Shown one piece after another: positions 17,232 to 26,221 of a stretch of DNA of 64,000 bases. The DNA comes from Paenibacillus azoreducens (GTDB lineage: Bacteria; Bacillota; Bacilli; Paenibacillales; Paenibacillaceae): assembly GCF_021654775.1 (NCBI RefSeq), contig NZ_AP025343.1, positions 2,943,501 to 3,007,500 on the forward strand, given 5' to 3'. The notes below the pieces were generated by a model. The model saw only the letters and a program-made list of their open reading frames with translations, searched no databases and was not told the DNA's origin. Within the stretch, counting starts at the first letter, position 1, and the number at the start of each line of letters is the position of its first letter. The position numbers were made by a program, and so were the translations under genes.

Positions 17232-17417
17232 AATGAAATTTTCAAAAGCAACCGATTATGCGCTTCACACGATATTCGATTTGATGCCGAATCCCCGGAT
17301 AAACCTGTCAGGGTACAGCAGCTTGCCGAAAAGCAGGGCGTCTCTGCTACGTATCTGTCGAAAATACTCACCAAATTGGTGAAAGCAGGCTTGGTAGAGT
17401 CGGCTTCGCATAGTTAA
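17232..17417 (+). pseudogene. Rrf2-family regulator, frameshifted and truncated
   Basis: The ATG at 17232 starts MKFSKATDYALHTI, the exact opening of Rrf2-type regulators. The frame is then lost, and the family sequence resumes in another frame (DKPVRVQQLAEKQGVSATYL, then SKILTKLVKAGLVES). It stops at TAA 17415-17417, before the wing and the cysteine-bearing C-terminal part. Both a frameshift near 17273-17285 and a C-terminal truncation are evident, so no working protein is expected. About 250 further bases hold no gene apart from a terminator. Confidence 0.85.
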
Positions 17418-17505
17418 AAAAACATGCTTATTTATTTCGCAAAAACGAATGATATCCAACTCCGAAAGGTAGAATTTTCCTATAGATTTAATGATATTAA
17501 TGATT

Positions 17506-17552
17506 AACAGACTGATTTATGGCTCAATAAGCCGAAATAAGTCTGTTTTTTT
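17506..17552 (+). terminator. Long-stem terminator upstream of the SWIM gene
   Basis: Nested stem AACAGACT/AGTCTGTT enclosing ATTT/AAAT and GGCT/AGCC, with a seven-T run. It isolates the following five-gene cluster from upstream transcription. Confidence 0.88.
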
Positions 17553-17708
17553 GTCTGTAGTCTCCTATTTCAAGATAAGAATGTGTGTTCTTAAATAGGA
17601 CTTAAGTGGGTAGGGGGAGATTCGATTATTAGGTATGATTTATCTATTCGGGTTAATATCATAATCTTGGTTGTGTCGCATCATTTATCCAAGCAGGAGG
17701 GAATTCGT

Positions 17709-19142
17709 TTGATTGAAATTACAGAAAGTTGGATTGATTCTATAGCGCCGAACAGCTCAGCCGTCAAAAATGGGCATGATCTGGTCAAAAAAGGGAAGTT
17801 TACCGAACTTCATTTGTCAAACGATCAGCAGGTGTTGTTTGGCAGTTGCGCCGGCAGCGGGAAAACGCCTTATTCGCCTTCGGCGGATTTCGTTGTTCCT
17901 GAAAAGCCCGTCATGCGCTGCAACTGCCCAAGCCGGCAAATTCCGTGCAAACATGTGCTTGGTTTGCTTTATGCTTATGCGGGCGGAGAGAATTTTACGG
18001 CTGCGGAGATGCCTGAGGATCTGGCAGCGAAACGCGAAAAAGCCGAGAAACGGGAAGAGAAAAAAGCCAAAGAAGCTGCGGCGGGAACGGCTCCCAAGCC
18101 GAAAAAAGTGAATAAATCGGCGCTGAAGAAAAAGATCATGGCGCAGCTGGAAGGATTGGATGTGCTGGAAAAGCTAACTCACTCCTTGATCCGGCGCGGT
18201 CTTGGGACGCTCGACGCCAAAGAGCTCAAAAACATTCAGGACCATGTAAAACAAATGGGAAGCTACTATTTAAACGGAGCCCAGATCCAACTGCGCAAGC
18301 TGCAAATGATACTTGCATCCCGAGGAGATAAAGAAGATACATATACGGCTGCTACGGAGCAGCTTGGCGTGATTCACGCTTTTATCAAAAAAGGACGGGC
18401 GCATCTGAAGGCCAAACTTGAAGATCCGGAACTTGCGCTTGATCATGAATCGACCATTGAGGAATGGCTCGGACATGCATGGCAGCTTTCGGAATTGAAA
18501 GATGCGGGACTGTCAAGTTCCGAGGCCGAACTGATCCAGTTGTCCTTCAACAGCTATGATGATCCCTCGCGCCAGGAATTCGTCGACTGCGGCTACTGGA
18601 TGCAAATGGACAGCGGGGAAATTCATTATACCGTGCAGTACCGTCCATACAAAGCGGCGAAGCTGATGCGCGAGGAGGACAGCTTTTTTGACGCGGCCTG
18701 CGTGCCGGCTCTTTACCGTTATCCGGGGGATCTCAACCGCCGTGTACGGTTCGAATCCTTCTCTACGCGGCCGGTGGAAGAACAGGATATCGCCCGAATC
18801 CGGAAGTATGCGGCAAGTTCTTATGCCGAGGTAGTAAAAATGGTGAAAAACCAACTAAAAAACCCGCTGGGAGACCAGAGTCCGGTGATGCTGATTCATG
18901 CGGACCGAATTGTTTCCGACGAGGAAGGGCGGCTGTTTATTGCTGATGCACACGGCGAGACGCTTGAACTTAAGGATTTGACGGAAGATTCCACAGTCCA
19001 ACTGTTGAAATTTTTGCCTGATGACAGTTTGCGGGATACAGCCGTGCTGGTCATGTTCGATCATGGCTTGGCAAGCGGGCGCTTGCGTGTGCAGCCGCTG
19101 AGTATCGTGACTGGACGGGAGATTATACGCTTGCTTTATTAA
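17709..19142 (+). CDS. SWIM zinc-finger protein, first gene of the MoxR-VWA cluster
   Basis: A 477-residue protein. A SWIM zinc-binding motif CNCPSRQIPCKHVLGLL (CxCx6CxH) sits at about residues 70-87; SWIM domains bind DNA or proteins. A long basic, Lys/Glu-rich segment follows (about 105-145), then a largely helical region. The TTG at 17709 is chosen because AGGAGG lies eight bases upstream; no ATG is suitably placed. It is the first gene of five in the same direction, with 53 bp to the next gene. As I recall, E. coli YehQ is the matching SWIM protein in the yehLMPQ set. It is probably a substrate- or nucleic-acid-recognising partner of the AAA+ machine. Confidence 0.85.
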   Translation: MIEITESWIDSIAPNSSAVKNGHDLVKKGKFTELHLSNDQQVLFGSCAGSGKTPYSPSADFVVPEKPVMRCNCPSRQIPCKHVLGLLYAYAGGENFTAAEMPEDLAAKREKAEKREEKKAKEAAAGTAPKPKKVNKSALKKKIMAQLEGLDVLEKLTHSLIRRGLGTLDAKELKNIQDHVKQMGSYYLNGAQIQLRKLQMILASRGDKEDTYTAATEQLGVIHAFIKKGRAHLKAKLEDPELALDHESTIEEWLGHAWQLSELKDAGLSSSEAELIQLSFNSYDDPSRQEFVDCGYWMQMDSGEIHYTVQYRPYKAAKLMREEDSFFDAACVPALYRYPGDLNRRVRFESFSTRPVEEQDIARIRKYAASSYAEVVKMVKNQLKNPLGDQSPVMLIHADRIVSDEEGRLFIADAHGETLELKDLTEDSTVQLLKFLPDDSLRDTAVLVMFDHGLASGRLRVQPLSIVTGREIIRLLY

Positions 19143-19195
19143 TCCATTATGAAATTGTTTCTTAATGAAATCGGAACTGGGGGAGACAGGCAAAT

Positions 19196-21052
19196 ATGAG
19201 TCAGACATTGCTGATGGAGCTAAACGAAGAAATCAGACGTTTATATATCGCGGGTAGCGATCTGGCGGCCGGGGACCATCGGCTTAGACGGCTGGTGCCG
19301 CCATTTCAGCAGCTTGGAGAAAAGGCGCCGGTATTCAAAAAGCTGGCTGAAGGCGTCAACGAGTTGATTGATGCAGGCGGGAGTGAGGCGGATTCCGCCC
19401 GCAAACTTCAGGATGTGAACCTGCTGCTGCAGTCGGTTCTGCGCACGCAGGGCAAAGGGTCGGCCGAAGGAGAAACGGTACCGCTTGCAAATTCGCCGCT
19501 CCCGCTGCAAACGCGGATGTCCTACCGTAAACTGGCAGCGGTTCGGAACGCACTGTCGACGCGCGGAGGCGGGAGATACGAGATAATTATTGAAGGCTAT
19601 CGTGAAGGGGTATTTGCGGATCTGCGGCTGCTGCCGCTTGCCGTGGAAGCACTTAGCGATCCGTATTCCGAGATCGCCGATTTTGCGATGACGGATATTT
19701 TGCCCTCTTACGGCAAGGAAATCGTACCGTATTTGCTGGCAAGCTTTCAACCGTCGGGAGGCAGGGTTGAATCCCGTAAACTGACCGTGATTGCGAAAAA
19801 TGGCGGCAAGGAAGTACTGAATACGGTTTTCGAGGCCGCCATGTCGGGTTCGGATGAAGTGCGAACTACAGCGATTCAGCTCTTAGCGGGCCATATTGAA
19901 TATGAGCAAGCGCTGCTGGATTTTAGCCGCGACAAGAAAAAAAGCATCCGTCAGGCAGCTTATAACGCTTTGGCCGACAGCGGCTGGGAAAGCGCAGTTG
20001 CCCGTCTCTATGAGGCCTCCCAAGGCAAAGACTGTGAACTTGTGAATCCTTCCTTGAACCGCTGCAAATCGCCGCAGCTTACCGAGCGGCTGGCGGGGGA
20101 CTTCGCGGATCAACTGCAATCGCTGCAAGATGCTGCGAAGGACAAGGAAAAAACGGAGGAAATCTGGACTCAGGTCAAACGTTATCTCTGGGCGCTGCAT
20201 CAAAAAGCAAGTCCTGAACTTGAGGAGTTATATTTGGGCGTTCTTCGCGAATATAAGCATTATATGTTTAAACTCGGATGGTCGTTTCTGGCCAATGAAG
20301 CGATTGATTATATCAAAAAAACGGACTCGGAAGAGGGCCGGCAGCTTCTACAGGCCGCAGTGGAATCGGATTTGAAACATTACGCCGGTACCAACGCTTA
20401 TGCACGCGAGACATTCATTAAAGCCCAGCCTGTTTTATCGCCTGAGCGTATTTACGAGGCCTATTCTCCCATTGTGAAAGACCGGGTACATGCTAAGGCC
20501 ATCAGCCGGAGCGCCAATTATTGCAAACAGCTGCTGGATACGATTGAGGACATGGTTGTTTTACGGCGGTATCAAGCATACAAGCAGGTTTGGTCTTATG
20601 GCGAAGAAGAGTATGCCTATCATGTGGAAATGCTGCCGCAGGAAGAAATCGCCGCGGGTTGGGACCCGCGCTGGCTGGATCATTTTATCGAATTGGACCG
20701 CATGGCTCTGGTAAGCGCATTTGCACGCCCGGGACATGCGGACGCCGCATCCTATTTATTCCTGAAGCTGCGGAATTCGCCGGAGTTCCGCAACCGCTTT
20801 GCGAATTTGGCGGTCATGGGGCTGGTTCGGGCGGAAGTTGCGCCGCAGCAGCTGCACGAAGCGCTTGTTCAGGCGCTGGAGGATGAACGCAATACCGATT
20901 GCCGTGAAATCGAACCCTTCCTGTTTGAACAGCTCTGCGGTTTACCGGCAGCATATGAGGCCCGGGTGCGAGCGGCTTTGCCCAAGTTCAGTTCCAAAGC
21001 GGAGGAACAGTTGGAATATATTTTGAAGAACATGTCATCCATCCATTCATAA
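19196..21052 (+). CDS. HEAT-like alpha-solenoid protein of the cluster
   Basis: A 618-residue, predominantly helical protein without TM segments. The stretch of about residues 110-290 reads as HEAT-like repeats: helical pairs around DPYSEIADFAMTDILPSYG, SGSDEVRTTAIQLLAGH and DKKKSIRQAAYNALADSGW. The C-terminal third is unassigned helices. Alpha-solenoids of this kind act as adaptors, and its position between the SWIM and MoxR genes suggests it bridges client and ATPase. The start is ATG at 19196 following GGGGGAGACAGG. No catalytic motif is seen. It may correspond to the DUF5691-like proteins that accompany such clusters, but I am not sure of this. Confidence 0.75.
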   Translation: MSQTLLMELNEEIRRLYIAGSDLAAGDHRLRRLVPPFQQLGEKAPVFKKLAEGVNELIDAGGSEADSARKLQDVNLLLQSVLRTQGKGSAEGETVPLANSPLPLQTRMSYRKLAAVRNALSTRGGGRYEIIIEGYREGVFADLRLLPLAVEALSDPYSEIADFAMTDILPSYGKEIVPYLLASFQPSGGRVESRKLTVIAKNGGKEVLNTVFEAAMSGSDEVRTTAIQLLAGHIEYEQALLDFSRDKKKSIRQAAYNALADSGWESAVARLYEASQGKDCELVNPSLNRCKSPQLTERLAGDFADQLQSLQDAAKDKEKTEEIWTQVKRYLWALHQKASPELEELYLGVLREYKHYMFKLGWSFLANEAIDYIKKTDSEEGRQLLQAAVESDLKHYAGTNAYARETFIKAQPVLSPERIYEAYSPIVKDRVHAKAISRSANYCKQLLDTIEDMVVLRRYQAYKQVWSYGEEEYAYHVEMLPQEEIAAGWDPRWLDHFIELDRMALVSAFARPGHADAASYLFLKLRNSPEFRNRFANLAVMGLVRAEVAPQQLHEALVQALEDERNTDCREIEPFLFEQLCGLPAAYEARVRAALPKFSSKAEEQLEYILKNMSSIHS

Positions 21053-21058
21053 AATACG

Positions 21059-21096
21059 TGTTCAAAAAGGCCGGTTTTCAGCGGACATTTTGAACA
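21059..21096 (+). repeat. Mini TGTTCAAAAAG-bounded element inside the cluster
   Basis: A 38-bp sequence starts TGTTCAAAAAGGCCGG and ends GGACATTTTGAACA. Its two ends match, nearly base for base, the two ends of the 285-bp element at 54946-55230 (whose complement starts TGTTCAAAAAGGTCGGTTTT and ends AGCGGACTTTTTGAACA). It therefore looks like an internally deleted copy. It can form a 9-bp stem (TGTTCAAAA/TTTTGAACA) between the second and third genes of the operon. Confidence 0.65.
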
Positions 21097-21118
21097 ACCT
21101 CATAAAGGAGTGTTATCA

Positions 21119-22219
21119 ATGAGTACGGAACAAACGATGCAGGATATTATGCGCAAGGCCTCCGAGCTTTTGTATCAGGAGGAACTGAACGCTTTGATCC
21201 GCGAGGATCAGGGCAAAATTCCGGCAGGGTGGCAGATGTCCCCGCAGTCTGTGTTGAAATTTATCGTAGGCGGTAAAGCAGGAAAGCAGATCATTACCCC
21301 AAAATACATTGGAAACCCGAGAATCGTTGAAATGGCGATTGCGACACTGGTGACGGACCGGGCGCTGCTGCTCATTGGGGAACCTGGAACGGCGAAATCC
21401 TGGTTGTCCGAAAATTTGGCGGCTGCCATCTACGGCAACTCCGGACTGGTTGTGCAGGGTACGGCGGGAACGACGGAAGAACAGGTCCGCTACTCTTGGA
21501 ACTATGCGATGCTGCTGGCCCAAGGCCCGACCCCGGAAGCGCTTGTGCAAAGCCCGATTATGCGGGCGATGCAGGCGGGAGGGATTGCGCGTTTTGAGGA
21601 AATATCCCGCTGTGCTTCCGAGGTGCAGGACGCTTTGATTTCGATTTTGTCGGAAAAAACGATTTCCATACCGGAGCTGGGCAAAGAGATCAATGCGCGT
21701 AAAGGATTCAGCATCATTGCCACAGCCAATACCCGCGACCGCGGCGTGAATGAAATGTCGACAGCGCTGAAGCGCCGGTTCAATATCATCGTCCTGCCTG
21801 CGCCGGCGGATCTGGAAACCGAAGTGGAAATCGTGAAAAAACGCGTAGCCGAGATTGCTTCTTCCTACGACTTGCAGGCGGCGGCACCGGCGGATGAGGC
21901 GCTTCTGAAAGTGGTGACCATTTTTAGGGAGCTGCGCAGTGGGATGACTTTGGACAAAAAGGACAAGGTGAAGTCTCCGGCAGGTGTCATTTCCACGGCG
22001 GAAGCCATTTCGTTATTAACGAACAGCATGGCGCTGGCGGCAAGCTTTGGCAGCGGGGAAATGACGGATGACGATTTGGCTGCGGGGCTTCAGGGGGCGA
22101 TCGTTAAGGATGAGGAGAAGGACCGGATCGTGTGGAAAGAGTATTTGGATAATGTTATGAAGAAACGGGGAACAAGCTGGCGTGGCCTTTATAATGCCTG
22201 CAAGGAGCTGAATCAATGA
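21119..22219 (+). CDS. MoxR-family AAA+ ATPase
   Basis: A 366-residue AAA+ protein. Walker A is GEPGTAKSW (about 86-94), Walker B/sensor region ARFEEISRC (about 157-165), sensor 1 ATANTRDRG (about 201-209), and the arginine-finger region is MSTALKRRFN. The MoxR type is indicated by the helix-2 insert region and lid domain that follow. MoxR ATPases act as chaperones for assembling or activating complexes, usually with a VWA protein. The ATG at 21119 is preceded by AAAGGAG. Its stop overlaps the next start (ATGA), so the two products are made together. It corresponds to E. coli YehL as I recall the family. Confidence 0.9.
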   Translation: MSTEQTMQDIMRKASELLYQEELNALIREDQGKIPAGWQMSPQSVLKFIVGGKAGKQIITPKYIGNPRIVEMAIATLVTDRALLLIGEPGTAKSWLSENLAAAIYGNSGLVVQGTAGTTEEQVRYSWNYAMLLAQGPTPEALVQSPIMRAMQAGGIARFEEISRCASEVQDALISILSEKTISIPELGKEINARKGFSIIATANTRDRGVNEMSTALKRRFNIIVLPAPADLETEVEIVKKRVAEIASSYDLQAAAPADEALLKVVTIFRELRSGMTLDKKDKVKSPAGVISTAEAISLLTNSMALAASFGSGEMTDDDLAAGLQGAIVKDEEKDRIVWKEYLDNVMKKRGTSWRGLYNACKELNQ

Positions 22220-24618
22220 ATACGGTCTGCGGCGCTGGAGTTCATCTGTTTGGCGTCCGGCATTTGTCGCCGGCCGGCGCTTACCATGTCGTAGAATATT
22301 TGGAACGATTGCAGCCAACGGCGGTATTGATCGAGGGGCCATCGGACGCGACGCCCGAGATCATTCACCTGACGAATAGTTCTACAAAACCGCCTGTGGC
22401 GATTCTTGCATTTACCGAGGAACTGCCGATCCGCACCGTATTATGGCCTTTTGCGGTATATTCGCCGGAGTATCAAGCGATGCTCTGGGCACGCAATCAG
22501 GGAGCCCACTGCGCTTTTATCGATCTGCCTTCATCTTCTGCGGTCTGCCTGCAGGATGTACGCGGAGAGCGTGGAGGGCAGCCTTCGGGCAGCGATGTAT
22601 CGCATGAAACCCAGGATCAAGAGCCGTCTTCCAAGGAAATCGGAGGGTCTGAAGATTTGGAGCCGGAGGCCGGTAATTCAATAGATACGGAAGTTCGTGA
22701 TCCAGGAAGCATATATGACCTGATTGCAGGCATTTCAGGCGAATATGATTACGATACGTACTGGGAGCGTAATTTCGAACATAATTTAACCCCGGATGCA
22801 TACCGGCAGGCGATTTTGGCTTATTCGAGCCAGATGAGGGAGCTTACGGAAGGGCGGGAATGGACGGAAGACCGGCAGGAATATGCCTATAATGCTGTCC
22901 GTGAAGCTTATATGTGCAGGCAAATTGCAGACACCATCGCGGCCGGACATCAACCGGAGAATATCGTTGTTATCTGCGGGGCATATCACGCCTCCGCTCT
23001 GGCTGATCTTTCCCGGGCCATGAGTGACGACGAATTGCAGCGGCTGCCGTTCCGCAAGACCAAGCTGACGCTTATGCCTTATTCCTATTTGAAGCTGTCA
23101 TCCCTGACCGGTTATGGCGCAGGCAATATCGCTCCGTATTATTTTGAAATGATGTGGAAGCAAATGGCCCGGGGGACGCTTGGGGATTTGCCGCATCGTT
23201 ATTTTGCTTTTGTTGCCGCCGATTTGAGAAAAACCGGAACACACCGTTCGACTGCGGAAGTCATCGAAGCGGTACGGTTTGCGGAGTCGCTTGCTGCGCT
23301 GCATGACGGCCATGCGCCAACGCTGCGGGATTTGCGGGATGCGGCCAAAACGCTGCTCGGACGCGGCGAGCTTTCCGTTATAGCAGAATCCTTGGCTCGT
23401 GCCGAGGTTGGCACCGCGATTGGGGAACTTGCGGAAGGCGTCAGCCAGACGCCGATTCAGGATGATATGAATCGCCAGTTGAAACGGCTGAAGCTCGACA
23501 AATATAAGACAGCTGTCGCCAGCGACTTGGTGCTCGATTTGCGTGAGAACCGCAGGGTTTCTTCGGAGGAAGCGGCTTTTTTGGACTTGAACCGTTCCTT
23601 CTGGTTTCACCGTTTGAAGCTGCTGGGGATCCATTTCGCGCAAGAGAAAGGAAGAACTCAAGATCAAGCCGACTGGACGGAGCATTGGGTCGCGAAATGG
23701 TCTCCCGAGGTTGAGATCGAGGTGGTTGAATCCAATCTGCTGGGCGAAACCGTGGAGACCGCCGCCGGATTTGTGCTGCAGCAGCGGCTGGAGGGGTGTA
23801 GCTCGATTGAGGAGGCTTCTGCGCTGATAACTGTCGCCTACGAATGCGGGATGGTTCATCAAATGGAGGCAGGCCGGCAAACGATGCAGCGGCTTGCGGT
23901 TGAAAGCCAGGATGTTGTTCAGATTGCGGCGGCGGCCAGAAAGCTGTCGCAGCTTATCCGTTACGGCGGCATCCGCCGGATGGACAATACGCCGCTAATC
24001 CCGCTGCTGCAGCAGCTGTTCATGCGCGCCTGCCTGTTTCTGCATGATGCCAGTCAGTGCAATGACGAAGTAGCGCAGGCGATGGCATCTGCGATCGGCG
24101 AGCTGAACCATATTGCGGCAGAACATAGCGAAGAGGTCGATGAAGCATTATGGGTGCAGGAGCTTTCCCGTTTGTCGGACAGAGATGATGCGCATCCCCG
24201 TTTATCCGGACTGGCCTGCGCGATTTTGCTGGAGCGGAATTCAATTTCGGCGCAGCAGTGTGCGGCGGAAGTATCAAGGCGGCTATCGCCGGGTATCCCC
24301 GCGGATTTGGGAGCAGGATGGTTCGAAGGCTTGGCGATGCGCAACCGGTATGCGCTTTTGTCGCGAACAAGCCTGTGGGAACAGCTGAATGATTACATCT
24401 GCACGCTTGAAGATGATGAATTTGTGCGGGCGCTCTTATTTTTGCGGCGGGCTTTTAGTGCCTTTAGCCCGAAGGAAAAAACGATGGTTGCGGAATTGCT
24501 CGGCGAGATTTGGGGTGTAAGTACGGAGCAGGTGGCGGAAATACTGACGGATGATCTGAAGGAGGAAGAAGCCCAGATGTTAAACGAATTAAACGATTTT
24601 GATTTTGAGGACTTTTAA
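22216..24618 (+). CDS. DUF5682-type protein of the MoxR-VWA cluster
   Basis: An 800-residue cytoplasmic protein. The N-terminal part carries FGVRHLSPAGAYHVVEYL and VLIEGPSDA (about 12-45), with a later VICGAYHASAL (about 252-262). This His/Glu pattern is reminiscent of the TraB/ChaN/EreA-like putative hydrolase fold, so an enzymatic N-domain is possible. An acidic, low-complexity insert lies at about 115-165. The C-terminal 500 residues are helical. The gene is coupled by a 4-bp overlap to the MoxR gene and by one base to the VWA gene. It resembles YehM/DUF5682 proteins, which accompany such AAA+/VWA pairs; the biochemical role is unknown. Confidence 0.82.
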   Translation: MNTVCGAGVHLFGVRHLSPAGAYHVVEYLERLQPTAVLIEGPSDATPEIIHLTNSSTKPPVAILAFTEELPIRTVLWPFAVYSPEYQAMLWARNQGAHCAFIDLPSSSAVCLQDVRGERGGQPSGSDVSHETQDQEPSSKEIGGSEDLEPEAGNSIDTEVRDPGSIYDLIAGISGEYDYDTYWERNFEHNLTPDAYRQAILAYSSQMRELTEGREWTEDRQEYAYNAVREAYMCRQIADTIAAGHQPENIVVICGAYHASALADLSRAMSDDELQRLPFRKTKLTLMPYSYLKLSSLTGYGAGNIAPYYFEMMWKQMARGTLGDLPHRYFAFVAADLRKTGTHRSTAEVIEAVRFAESLAALHDGHAPTLRDLRDAAKTLLGRGELSVIAESLARAEVGTAIGELAEGVSQTPIQDDMNRQLKRLKLDKYKTAVASDLVLDLRENRRVSSEEAAFLDLNRSFWFHRLKLLGIHFAQEKGRTQDQADWTEHWVAKWSPEVEIEVVESNLLGETVETAAGFVLQQRLEGCSSIEEASALITVAYECGMVHQMEAGRQTMQRLAVESQDVVQIAAAARKLSQLIRYGGIRRMDNTPLIPLLQQLFMRACLFLHDASQCNDEVAQAMASAIGELNHIAAEHSEEVDEALWVQELSRLSDRDDAHPRLSGLACAILLERNSISAQQCAAEVSRRLSPGIPADLGAGWFEGLAMRNRYALLSRTSLWEQLNDYICTLEDDEFVRALLFLRRAFSAFSPKEKTMVAELLGEIWGVSTEQVAEILTDDLKEEEAQMLNELNDFDFEDF

Positions 24619-24619
24619 T

Positions 24620-25831
24620 ATGGGGAATACGGTGGATCAAAAGATTTTATCCCGCTGGCGGCTTATTCTGGGCACGGCCGCCGAAGAGGAGCTTAACCGC
24701 TGCAGCAGCGGCGGGCAGATGGATTTGACCAGCGAAGAGATGATTATGGATCGCGCGCTTGCCGCGATTTATGACCAAACGGATGGTATGGGGGGAGAGG
24801 ATTTCTCCCGAAGCGGAACCCGCGGCGCCGGACAAGGCCAATCCGCTCCGCGGCTTGCGCAGTGGCTTGGAGATGTTCGGACATTTTTCCCCGAAGACGT
24901 CGTTTCCGTGATTCAACATGATGCGATGGAACGTAAGGGCTGGAAGCAGCTTTTATTTGAACCGGAAGTACTGGCCACCGTCAAACCGGATATCCAGATG
25001 GTCGGGACGCTGTTAGCGCTGAAAGGCAAAATTCCGGAGAAAACCAAAGATACCGCACGTATGCTTGTGCAGGCGGTGGTGGATGAGCTCATAAAGCGGA
25101 TGCAGCAGGACATCCAAAGGGCCGTCACCGGTGCGCTGAACCGGAGGCAGCATACGCCGCTTTCCTCATTAAGCGGCATCGATTGGAAGCGGACGATTCA
25201 GAGGAACCTTAAGCATTATGATGCCGGGCTGCAGCGGATCATTCCCGAAAGGTTTTATTACTTTGACCGCGCCAAACGGAACAAGGAATGGACGGTTATC
25301 GTGGACATTGACCAAAGCGGATCCATGGCGGAATCGGTCATTTGGGCTTCGGTGATCGGATCGATTTTTGCCAGCATTCCCGCGCTCGATACCCGAGTTG
25401 TTGTCTTTGACACGGAAGTGGTGGATCTGACCGAGCAATGCGCGAATGATCCGGTTGAAATGCTGTTTGGAATCCAGCTTGGCGGCGGAACCAATATCGA
25501 TAAGTCAGTGGCCTATTGCGAGCAGTTTATTACCGAACCCAAGAAAACTTTGTTTATCATCATTTCCGATCTATACGAAGGGGGCAATCAGGCGCGTCTG
25601 ATCCGGCGTATGCGGGAGATGAGGGAAGCCGGCGTCAAGACGTTGGGCCTGCTTGCGTTATCCGATGAGGGCAAACCTTTTTATGATGAAAGATTGGCCA
25701 AAACTTTGGCCAAGGATGGGACGCCTTGCTTCGCCTGTACGCCTGCGCTGCTGCCGCAGCTGGTGGAAGGCGCGCTAAAAGGGGAAGACTTGACGGAGTT
25801 AGCCAAAAAACTGGACACCAAGGGGAAATAA
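24620..25831 (+). CDS. VWA-domain protein, partner of the MoxR ATPase
   Basis: A 403-residue protein. The helical N-terminal half (about 1-215) leads into a von Willebrand A domain with a complete MIDAS: DxSxS in DIDQSGSM (about 228-235), Thr in GGGTNIDKS (about 289) and Asp in ISDLYEGG (about 316). A divalent metal is expected to mediate ligand binding. The ATG at 24620 starts one base after the preceding stop. VWA proteins bridge MoxR ATPases to their targets; the E. coli counterpart is YehP as I recall. It is the last gene of the cluster and is followed by mirrored repeats rather than a clear terminator. Confidence 0.88.
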   Translation: MGNTVDQKILSRWRLILGTAAEEELNRCSSGGQMDLTSEEMIMDRALAAIYDQTDGMGGEDFSRSGTRGAGQGQSAPRLAQWLGDVRTFFPEDVVSVIQHDAMERKGWKQLLFEPEVLATVKPDIQMVGTLLALKGKIPEKTKDTARMLVQAVVDELIKRMQQDIQRAVTGALNRRQHTPLSSLSGIDWKRTIQRNLKHYDAGLQRIIPERFYYFDRAKRNKEWTVIVDIDQSGSMAESVIWASVIGSIFASIPALDTRVVVFDTEVVDLTEQCANDPVEMLFGIQLGGGTNIDKSVAYCEQFITEPKKTLFIIISDLYEGGNQARLIRRMREMREAGVKTLGLLALSDEGKPFYDERLAKTLAKDGTPCFACTPALLPQLVEGALKGEDLTELAKKLDTKGK

Positions 25832-25907
25832 ACGACAGTCCGATCAGGGTGGTTTTCACTGTACAATTTCACATTTCAGTCATGCCGCTCGTTTATCGCT
25901 CATGTTG

Positions 25908-26093
25908 CTAACGAAACTGGGAAACGCTATTGCCCCCATTCGGGACCAAAATAAATTGTAACGAAATTACATATCGTTATTTGGGCGGAATCTCGCTTTA
26001 TCACTATCAATTTTGCTGAATAGCGATACTGTGTTTCGTTAGAATCCGCAGCGGCTTTATTTTGCCCGGATAACGTCTGCAGGTTTCGTTAGC
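25908..26093. repeat. Cluster of four mirrored TAACGAAAC repeats
   Basis: Two forward copies (25908-25932 and 25958-25982) and two reversed copies (26019-26046 and 26068-26093) share CTAACGAAAC, then 8-10 variable bases and CGCTATT or CGTTATT. A fifth copy, reversed, lies at 41803-41830. The mirrored arrangement can fold into a large hairpin, as REP/BIME elements do. Nothing else is seen between 25832 and 26221 except the AGGAGG of the next gene. Confidence 0.6.
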
Positions 26094-26221
26094 CGTTCTA
26101 AATTGTTCGAGAAGTGTCGGATACCCGAGATTACGGTGAAACAGGAATGTGCACTCCAATAGGGGTATAATAAGGAGTGAGGGTTTGCAAAACATTTTTC
26201 TAGGGTAGGAGGTAGGAACCT

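Noticed and set aside
23098..23880. A 260-codon minus-strand open frame
   Set aside because: Antisense to the DUF5682-type gene, without ribosome site or recognisable motifs; high GC produces such shadows.
17709..25831. The MoxR cluster as a classical restriction or toxin-antitoxin system
   Set aside because: No nuclease, methyltransferase or toxin motif was found in any of the five products; only the MoxR/VWA/SWIM assignment is supported.
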